A stretch of 50,542 nt of DNA from a virus. The notes under the pieces were generated by a model that was not told where the DNA came from, did not search any database, and saw only the letters and a program-made list of their open reading frames with translations. The position numbers and the translations under genes are program-made. The first letter of the stretch is position 1; each line of letters starts with the position of its first letter. This document shows positions 45,601-50,542 of this stretch, one piece after another. The stretch is from positions 1 through 50,542 of IMG/VR virus record IMGVR_UViG_3300023184_000180, one strand, 5' to 3'.

Positions 45601-48600
45601 CTTTGAAGAATACATGAAAGCATATGAAGAAACAGATGGTGGTGGATTGATTTCATTGAAAGCAACTCGTATATTCCTTCTTCGTACAGGTCAATGGAAT
45701 GATTCTAAAGAGAAACAATACAGATATGATGTTGCATATGAGAAAGTTGTTAAAGGTGAAGGCTTAACAGAAGCAGAGAAAAAGGCACAAGGACTTGTTC
45801 TTACAGATGAAGAGAAAGCATTTAACATTAAAAAAACAACTAATTCATCTGGTGAAGTTAGATATGTAGGAAAAAATCCTAATGTAAGAAGTCTTTATAC
45901 TGCTATTAAACCTATTGTATCAGGAAATAAAGTGGATGGACAAAACTACAATGATGTTGTATTAGATAAATTCGCTTTGGTTCCATTATCATTTAGAATA
46001 ATGCATGAATTAAATCCTGATTCAAATGCAATCAAGATGTATAATAAAATGCAAAGAGAGAATACAGATTATGCTGTATATGCATCAGGTAGAAAAGTGG
46101 GAATTGGTGAAGTTACTCCTCTTTATCTTCCTTCAGGAGAATTTAATGAAGCTTCTTTTGCAGAAATAAATAATATTCCATTCTCTATTATGGGATTACA
46201 AACTGAGGTGCCTTCTAAAGATAATCCAATAGTAACTCAAGGATCTCAAATTACAAAACTTGTAACCATGGATTTCATGGATGCTGGTGTACCAATTGAC
46301 TTTGAATTAAAAGATAAAAAAGGAAATATTATTGAAGATATCAATGAACGTTTTGTTGCATGGAATGATCTTACAACAGAAGTAGCAAAAGAAAAAGCTT
46401 CTCCATTATACAAAGAGATAACAAATAATCAAAAACTTCTTGAAGCTAAGATAGAACAAGGATATAAAACTCTATTAAAAAAACTTGGTATTACACAAGG
46501 AGTTGATAAAAATGGTAAAGCTACATTCACTATATTAGATAAAGACAAACTAATCAAAACATTAAGTGATGAGATATTGAAGAGAGAAGTGAATAACAAT
46601 ATCACTGATGCTCTTGAAGGATTTAAATCTGGTGATGTTGTATTAGAAGCTACTCCTGCATACCAACAAATTAGAAACATTCTTTATTCTATTGCTGATA
46701 AGAATGTTGTATCTCCTAAGATATCTGGAGGTATGAAGGTACAGATTCCTTCTACACTTCTTGAGTCTAATCGTGTTAAAGGAAAAGAATTTAAAGACAA
46801 AAAAGGAAATGTTAAATACAGTTATACATCTGACATACTTAAGTTTTATAAAAATGCAGATGGTGAGCGTGTATGTGAGATAATGATATCTAGATGGTTT
46901 GATAATGCTCAAACTAAAAACATGTCAGATAAAGAGCTTCTTGACTATCTAAACACTACAGATGAAGGTAAAGCTATATTAGCTGGTATTGGATATCGTA
47001 TTCCTACACAGAAACAAAACTCTATTGATAGCTTTGTTATCAAACAATTCTTACCAAAAGACTTTGGTGATAACGTTGTTGTTCCTTCAGCTTTAGTTAA
47101 GAAGGTGGGATCGGATTTTGATATTGATAAATTATCAATCTACTTAAAGAATGTATATTCTGATGCTGCAGGAAAATTAAGAATGGTTCCTTTCTTAGGA
47201 TATGGTCAACAAGCTATTGATAAATTCAAAGCTATGGCTATTGAAAATAATAATGCAGAAATCTACAGACAAGCAAAATCTGTAAACTCATCTAAAGGTA
47301 CTTATGAAATATTCCAAAATATTATAGATGGTACAGCTGATGATTACACTAGAAACAAATGGTTACCTATCATTGCTGATTGGTTCCCAGAACAAGTTCA
47401 AGATGGTTCATTAGATGCTGATGAAGTACAAACTCATTTACTAAGAACTATCCAAGAGAAACAAGGAAAATTAGATAAGCTTACAGATGAAGCATTAACT
47501 GAAATTTGGGCACAAGAGCAATCAGAGATATGGTATAAACAATCTCTTGAGAATGCATATATCCAATCATTACAAAACTTGGTTAGTCATGAGTCAAACT
47601 TTGAGAACTTAATCAAACCTAACTCTGCAGATGAGATGAAAGACTTATCTATAGAAATTAATAAAGAGATGGGTAATCCAGAGATTGACTATAGTAATGT
47701 AGGTAACATGTTAAGTAGAACATTTATGTCTTCTTTAAGACAAGCGTTTGTATCTGGTAAATATGCAATTGGTATTGCTGCTACTGGTCAAACTAATAAT
47801 GCTGATAATCAACGTGTTGCAACATATATTGATCTTGATAAACTAAATGAAGTTGATCCTGTAGATAGAGAAGTATTAGGTGGTAATCCTAATTCAAATA
47901 CATTTGCTACTGATCCAAATATTAACTTCGAAGAGTATAATACAATTACAGTTGATGGTAAAATAAGACCTACTCTATCATTAATTAAGAACAAAGCTGG
48001 TAAATATATATCTGATATCATTGGACAATTTATTGATGGATATGTGGATATCTCTAAAGGTCCATGGATCATGAGACTTGGTGCTACACAAAACGTAGCT
48101 TCCACTTGGTTATTTTTAATTAAAGTTGGTGTACCTGCAAATACTGTTGCGTATTTTATGAACCAACCTATCATTAGAGACTACTTAAAATCTTTAGATA
48201 ATAAAGGATACTCATGGTTATTTAATGATGGTATAATGAATTCTACATTAGACTTATATGAACCAAACATCACTGCTTTAAAAAATACTAAAGTGTCTGG
48301 AATTCCATCAGAGACTGAGCTATTTAAAATGCTTAAGTATAATAAAGAAGGAATGAAAGAGAAGATGGATGATGTACAAAAACTACAACAACAATACATG
48401 TTGAAAGAGTTTATCAAGTATTCTAAAATGGGATCTCAATTGTTTGATGTAGTACAAGGATCTAACTTTGATACAGCTACAATCAATGACCCATATTTAG
48501 TATTCAAGAAAAGACTTCAATTAGAGAAAGCTAGAAAATCTATCATCTCTTCTGTAGATAAACTATTAAACAGTTCATTTAAAGGAGTTCTTAAGAACAC

Positions 48601-49984
48601 TATATTTGATGTAAGAGATGCATTTGCTGAAATTCTTATATCTGATAAAGCTAATGTAAGATCTGTAATGGAAGAAGTGCTAACTCCTTATGTAAAACTA
48701 AGTGATAGAGAGTTTGTTAAAGTGAGTCAGAAAGCAGTGAATGATCTTTTTGACTGGGCTGTACAAACTAATAGAAGCATTAATGTTAATGTTGCAAACA
48801 TATTATTAGGAACCAGTACAAAAGAAAGTGCTGCTCAACAGATCATTAACTTTAGAGATTCTATATTAGGAAATAAACATAAAGGAATTGCTCCTAAAAC
48901 TGATCATCCATTATTCAATAACATCATTCTTAACTCTATTAAGATGGAAGCTGGTACTAAAGAAGGTAAAGCTGATAATCTATATATTGCAGGAAGAGAT
49001 AATAAAGTGTATGATCAAAATCTTACTATATATGGATTTGAAGAATTGAAAAAGCATTTAGATAGTGAAGATAAAGATCTTTATGGAAAACTTGTAAGAC
49101 TTGCTGTAATTCAATCAGGACTTACTAATTCTCCTATTGCTTTCACTAACCTTCTTCCTTATAATGATTTCAAAGAAATATACAATCAAACATTGTCTAA
49201 TTTAGAAAATATGCCTAACTTAGCTGACTTCCAAAAGCTACGTGTTTTTGAAAGAAATAACTGGAATAATTATAACATCATTTCATTTATGAGAGCTAAG
49301 ATGCTATTGAATAAATCTAATTATGGAAGAGGTGCTAACTTATATGATCCTAATCAGTATTTTACACCTGGACAATTGAAGAAAGCTATGACTAATGGTA
49401 CTCTTCCAATGGTAATAGGTATTAGTCCTTTTGGTGATGGAAGAAATGATTTCATTACATATAGCTGGGAAGAAGATATTCCTTATGCAGAAAGAATGAA
49501 AAGAAAGAAAAATGGAGATTACTCTCACATACATAAAGTGTTATTACAAAAAGTGTATACAAAAGATGAGAAAGGTAATCCAATTCCATTGGTTGATGTA
49601 AGTGAAAAAAATGGAAAGGTGTATGTAAAACATATATTCAAAGCTATCAACGCATGGGGAGATTCATTCAGAGCTCAAGAGTATTATGATTATGAAAGAT
49701 CATCTGTATTAGATAATGGATATGAGAAGGTAGAAAGAGTGACAGATGCTCAAGGTAAACAAATCAAATCAGGTGAAGTGAGTGATGATGATGTTGTAAA
49801 AATCTATCAAGGTATTTCTGAAGTGGTAGCTAAACCTACAGAAACAGTAAATGAAAAATCTGAAGGAGTAAAACTAAAAGATGGTAATATATACACTGCA
49901 GAACAATTAAACACAAAAATGCTTGTGTCTTTAGGATACACTACACAAGAAGCAGGAAAAATAATTAAAAATAATAAATGTTAA
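36680..49984 (+). CDS. Giant virion RNA polymerase protein, crAss-like
   Basis: This is a 4434-residue virion protein holding the catalytic domain of the crAss-like RNA polymerase, which transcribes early genes after injection. The active-site motif is D3479-F-D3481-I-D3483 in a context typical of the group ('AGIGYRIPTQKQNSIDSF', 'FLPKDFGDNVVVPSALVKKV'). Other landmarks: AQNG at 12-15; hydrophobic segments (about 136-165, 226-257, 490-505); a long coiled coil (about 955-1240); two tandem ~70-residue repeats (about 1753 and 1853) with Pro/Ala-rich linkers; and a HExxH-like motif whose third ligand is Glu (H2050-E-V-F-E2054). The Cellulophaga phi14:2 polymerase is, from memory, about half this length, so this looks like a fusion of cargo and polymerase. 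Proteolytic processing after synthesis is possible. Confidence 0.82.
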   Translation: MSEKNLESIDIAQNGTAAVNPVPTQLNVETSMLDRMDMEREFGGYKAPTPQDPLPNYAGKPNVYEDPTILAPVRGEENTGDLKSLENYLLTPGKSKDGGSVMRTLAEVSSNRYDNFVPGDYNNEDGYAQGQGWPSKMINGVGKGLLLTGTTFLQGTLGLVNGLARWAEDGRFASFYDNEFNRQLDEMNKKAEDALPNYYTDKEKNGKWYSPDYWMTGNFLWDGVVKNMGFAAGAYLTGGAYSAALKGLATLPGAARLFSMGRAAEAIAASEEAMVGLDASSTAYQEIKGLNDAFLSKYNVLQKGHRAVVAGLSTTGEAGFEAYTNLNEFRNKKIQEYRNDHNGLEPVGADLAKINADADAVGNSSFAANVALLSATNYIQFPKILGSSYTAEKGIMNNVTREIGAITEEAGRYAVAVPKNKVLSTLNKVRPYLFSTSEGFEEGAQYAIQMGTQDYYNKKYNGEANSFLESMGVGIKAGFASDEGAKNVLIGGLSGSIMMAKGRFREGREETANTAKAVQSFNQYRFSDFTAETIDSVNRGTTLQQEREKLLQQGNLTESKDKETDYIINYLTPRIKYGRFDLVRADIDDQRALARTDAGFQQLQAEGKALATDTKEAYLARLANFEETANNVKTMYQSLSLRYGGKVDADGNQMYPPAVIDKLIYAGTKLADYDNRISRVSEKLIGNVDNLDQVLSDISEGKTESYENALATIKADKKLTSDQKEDLTQALDDSALMTLKRGMFVQEYDAIKKNPENFKEQPVDTETIDDVTPKETITVKTKNGDRKIEIGTEYVLGKVTEYSAGGKEVYRQPRLTVLGVNEDGTIKIKTSNGKIKDVSTEEFESYSLTPASLMLTNKKFNYFEKHQNTVFRNYNIKKSNGDPVEGRLEYNNKKDKLTFVYVDENGKIQKTEVWNKMFVAAEGYSGASIRPIGNLTAVQQKAMDEFVTAETTISQKLQTRNRIITDLYENTVKRIEEINKKLENSKDAVQKEQERLEAEIAKETLTKAGKVRKRPTTVLKQLTNTLANLRSVVEKENNTLKEEKAELEATLPFFKDFLDSIETLPQNSVTMIKQLKEDINTLEDLIESTNDSIKSSDSLLKQIDDMLQKALSIFDDYVKRLKQENPDVPLFLEDLQANVERFLGEEGARMFIENRQGFTEQVIQLESDINDFADELKIPELDRQAESLVKEIGELKTKLDNLIGEQMAKAKILDTFQQFAEDEKAKEAEEKKMRDNETLKKNLLGTLTDAIQNFFGKESYEPMAKKDNFSVVGGTKPTDDRVPHQQRVNFFGNKLETFENKNQLRGMIVTAKTENDILPGLTEDFLQDMDEGERKERAKAEIIYMVVVQDNLDGSFSVVDQNGQPILNDEDKINNAIYQVFPNTDLTATFDGETYSMFRKETEDGLLTEEQESLKQQYKEWSADQLSKVELTADDMQEFSASFGQPQLVTTKNVEGEDVTNKAARTSAQAAGLVTQSGLRKSPIVEVATTGESVSEGSVTFGTPTGRVFLRIPGRGLAKLFNRKLTDQEAKTIFDVMHQITKNALRDGEINESSKDLFNWLKSVVYWGIAKDQNGKRKPAGYNNIWFETVKDDNGEPVVKLFMSGLAKDSKEYFDFTPTGLQDSKDAIIALLKEMYNNTDSLKVNGDGWNNPYYEITGIDSEGNPINREWPNYQTYLLSDKAPGADGKLTVTRENKELPLATQFRPITESQPTNRDGIYFTLNSTGRTYVKPEPAVVAVQPVVSQAKSTAKEEFVFDGITTNTINNPDLGDIVFTVDEEGNVGLDLEASADAILELAKKKTAVGKSDEEAQNWAVSNLIKAVENKINKPAATQTATEPAPVAKPTAAVSDQVVNFDDATPNILETDYGTVMYFANEQGEVDINLDESADAIINLAEQKKVDHNKAANILIKAIEKKIAPQLVQQQVPNLPPVADPAPVVEAEVSDIEAKEEIISEQTTNDDDDVSWNEPVKPTSSGSRKLYRLAIRNKMQDIVPENWKQVEAFIKKVMPNVPIYRVKNIIGATNGRQAWGMFHQGAIYIYENAEIGTAYHEVFEAVWKMFAGAEEKQAIFKEFRNRKGSFYDVFQDREINYADATNEEVKEKLAEEFRDAVLADKLGKPLASKGMIGKLFSELIDFIKGFFTGEKAQTNTKELFAKIGNGFYSQYNPFETKLSYANKGIQEIESAEGDETSEFRLKVKNIPATQLHDIIQHMTYSTLSYLSQTNQSLFEVEKPKKSDLYARLRKEILRNCVLELRAQLVNDKKISEEERTAQENKLKDLFDKIKEEWPAIVEKHEEHLKSYAIEFDENDELNINDEDNSGKSDYMDARKIDSFRKANRVVKLLLATLPKTKIVSGEVIPDISTIGGVVLMPADQAFVTLMNALHDSVNVDEMFDRLRTMAKANPNFEVLYKRLTGGRSIKEKINWDSLKQHDLQLITAFWNSMKKQNADVVTVFVLPSGEIVIGNSVLSGAARQAKREMINNIIEATRTDNNDYLFYNTKTQKYNPKTITKNIKFNSGQLDQYLAFLQGMGINFTIGDSKKPMTGDQIKNSLNSDQLRMFRKAVEGIQKSLAGLEDVATLSAKTLDIVKRLTQLGTIKAILENPDFESTYFNINGERTQSFIGTNAISSIHDVLSKLTNIRQLSDATKGFSSYKYLLTDVFTKDSSVMLSKMFDLAEDGDGGRIAGTEDLMKPVFIDGTVNEQTGVKKESSKLSAKQRFLQAINLNLGGIYENLVPGDASIEHAIKMHNEDDPFVTEEAFKNGKHLEIFRKYFMAEVALARDGRKVVGDRKSTDLRFFKSILGDTLHNQIMSKSNSKKSAEKLYEDNKKEINAAVNSFIAEDASTTDKVLRGFGAVYTTAEGVETEGVAFSEDDVLSKEGYENKLKLLSTNYMIANIEMHKLVYSDPYQYNDELKRIKNFNSPRQALLYGSNKVNAALNEQYNKGFDPEDIGYTDMNINHFVSTVIDDVFSTADFEEYMKAYEETDGGGLISLKATRIFLLRTGQWNDSKEKQYRYDVAYEKVVKGEGLTEAEKKAQGLVLTDEEKAFNIKKTTNSSGEVRYVGKNPNVRSLYTAIKPIVSGNKVDGQNYNDVVLDKFALVPLSFRIMHELNPDSNAIKMYNKMQRENTDYAVYASGRKVGIGEVTPLYLPSGEFNEASFAEINNIPFSIMGLQTEVPSKDNPIVTQGSQITKLVTMDFMDAGVPIDFELKDKKGNIIEDINERFVAWNDLTTEVAKEKASPLYKEITNNQKLLEAKIEQGYKTLLKKLGITQGVDKNGKATFTILDKDKLIKTLSDEILKREVNNNITDALEGFKSGDVVLEATPAYQQIRNILYSIADKNVVSPKISGGMKVQIPSTLLESNRVKGKEFKDKKGNVKYSYTSDILKFYKNADGERVCEIMISRWFDNAQTKNMSDKELLDYLNTTDEGKAILAGIGYRIPTQKQNSIDSFVIKQFLPKDFGDNVVVPSALVKKVGSDFDIDKLSIYLKNVYSDAAGKLRMVPFLGYGQQAIDKFKAMAIENNNAEIYRQAKSVNSSKGTYEIFQNIIDGTADDYTRNKWLPIIADWFPEQVQDGSLDADEVQTHLLRTIQEKQGKLDKLTDEALTEIWAQEQSEIWYKQSLENAYIQSLQNLVSHESNFENLIKPNSADEMKDLSIEINKEMGNPEIDYSNVGNMLSRTFMSSLRQAFVSGKYAIGIAATGQTNNADNQRVATYIDLDKLNEVDPVDREVLGGNPNSNTFATDPNINFEEYNTITVDGKIRPTLSLIKNKAGKYISDIIGQFIDGYVDISKGPWIMRLGATQNVASTWLFLIKVGVPANTVAYFMNQPIIRDYLKSLDNKGYSWLFNDGIMNSTLDLYEPNITALKNTKVSGIPSETELFKMLKYNKEGMKEKMDDVQKLQQQYMLKEFIKYSKMGSQLFDVVQGSNFDTATINDPYLVFKKRLQLEKARKSIISSVDKLLNSSFKGVLKNTIFDVRDAFAEILISDKANVRSVMEEVLTPYVKLSDREFVKVSQKAVNDLFDWAVQTNRSINVNVANILLGTSTKESAAQQIINFRDSILGNKHKGIAPKTDHPLFNNIILNSIKMEAGTKEGKADNLYIAGRDNKVYDQNLTIYGFEELKKHLDSEDKDLYGKLVRLAVIQSGLTNSPIAFTNLLPYNDFKEIYNQTLSNLENMPNLADFQKLRVFERNNWNNYNIISFMRAKMLLNKSNYGRGANLYDPNQYFTPGQLKKAMTNGTLPMVIGISPFGDGRNDFITYSWEEDIPYAERMKRKKNGDYSHIHKVLLQKVYTKDEKGNPIPLVDVSEKNGKVYVKHIFKAINAWGDSFRAQEYYDYERSSVLDNGYEKVERVTDAQGKQIKSGEVSDDDVVKIYQGISEVVAKPTETVNEKSEGVKLKDGNIYTAEQLNTKMLVSLGYTTQEAGKIIKNNKC

Positions 49985-49985
49985 T

Positions 49986-50542
49986 ATGAGCTGTCCAAAT
50001 ACAAACTTACCAGAATGGAAATTATTAGTAGCATCTAGAGGAGAAGATGTTGCATATGCTTTATGGGATCTTTATGAAGGAAATGTTCCTGAATCAGAAA
50101 GTAAATTAGAAATTGTAAAGAGTGGATTAAAAGCTACAAACATTTTACAATCTCCTAAAGCTGATCAGTTCTTTGGTGCTGTAGCTAAAAACAAAATCTC
50201 TGGTGATTTCTTTTGGAGAAAGATGCAAGCTGATCTTGGTATTCCTAAAGATCAATTAGAGATATTAAAATCATTTGATACACAAGATAGAGGAGAACTT
50301 ATTTCTTCTCTTCTTGCTAATTATAGTTTTGCTATTGAGATTAACACTGCTAAAAAAATACCTTTTAATGGACAAATATCTTTATCAGAATATAGTCCTG
50401 AATTAGATGCTCAATTTGATAATGATAATAAAGGTGAACCTACATCATACTATTCTAATCTAACAGTTCCAGGAGGAACTAATTATACAGAGAATGAAAT
50501 AGCTACACCAGCTATTACACCAAGTATAAAAGGACATGCTCA
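49986..50542 (+). CDS. Start of another large virion protein (3'-truncated by window edge)
   Basis: The frame is open from the ATG, 1 nt after the polymerase stop codon, to the end of the window (about 185 codons). The opening 'SCPNTNLPEWKLLVASRGED' followed by 'AYALWDLYEG', and the later 'TPAITPSIKGHA', resemble the N-terminal region I recall from giant polyvalent proteins of crAss-like phages. It is helical and charged with no visible catalytic motif in the available part. The context predicts a further polymerase subunit or injected multi-domain protein. Confidence 0.7.
   Translation, partial: MSCPNTNLPEWKLLVASRGEDVAYALWDLYEGNVPESESKLEIVKSGLKATNILQSPKADQFFGAVAKNKISGDFFWRKMQADLGIPKDQLEILKSFDTQDRGELISSLLANYSFAIEINTAKKIPFNGQISLSEYSPELDAQFDNDNKGEPTSYYSNLTVPGGTNYTENEIATPAITPSIKGHA

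Noticed and set aside
41-49984. TAG or TGA recoding in this late region
   Set aside because: All genes are open and full-length under the standard code and all stops are TAA; no in-frame TAG or TGA needs to be read through.

Overview
The window is a contiguous late (virion) gene block of a tailed phage of the crAss-like group (Crassvirales). All recognisable genes lie on the + strand. Four things point to this group: a portal, an acidic scaffold-like protein and a crAss-type major capsid protein in that order; a neck/connector cluster followed by a very large tail 'muzzle' protein; a run of giant virion cargo proteins; and, in a 4434-residue protein, the DxDxD-type (DFDID) active-site motif of crAss-like virion RNA polymerases. 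The host is probably a low-GC member of Bacteroidota, perhaps a flavobacterium. Supporting signs are strong AT bias, A-rich leaders instead of Shine-Dalgarno sites, promoter-like TTTG / TAnnTTTG sequences, a FISUMP domain and Thr/Ser linkers. Family assignments come from reading the translations and recalling the families; no search was run.

Layout. 1-4.4 kb holds the portal (5' end outside the window), scaffold-like protein and major capsid protein. 4.4-4.7 kb is a non-coding locus with two stem-loops and a tRNA(CAU) that resembles an initiator tRNA. 4.7-8.8 kb holds capsid- or neck-associated proteins and a 31-residue Cys-rich protein. 8.8-13.1 kb holds modular fibres: a collar-domain fibre, two fibres with a shared N-terminal region and Thr/Ser linkers, and a short protein with an 'NVGPF' domain. 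Terminators and a new promoter region follow. 13.3-16.7 kb holds a metallophosphoesterase and three neck proteins. 16.7-24.4 kb holds the tail muzzle, which appears to be split into three ORFs with adhesin-like modules inserted at the break points. 24.4-50.5 kb holds the giant cargo/ejection proteins: 2069 aa, 1136 aa, 862 aa, the 4434-aa RNA polymerase protein, and the start of another.

How they work together. Portal, scaffold and capsid proteins build the head. Ring-type neck proteins join it to a muzzle-type tail. Fibres and muzzle-borne modules (collar, FISUMP, propeller-like, NVGPF) probably contact the host surface. The cargo proteins, with hydrophobic membrane-active-looking segments, a HExxH motif and a nucleotidyltransferase-like motif, would be delivered with the virion RNA polymerase to start early transcription.

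The most notable observations are the three-part muzzle with modules at its seams; a 27-nt near-repeat ahead of two late transcription units; a short A-[QKE]-[ND]-[GS] motif recurring in the cargo proteins; an initiator-like tRNA beside a hairpin whose loop carries an anti-Shine-Dalgarno sequence; and exclusive use of TAA by all 24 complete genes.
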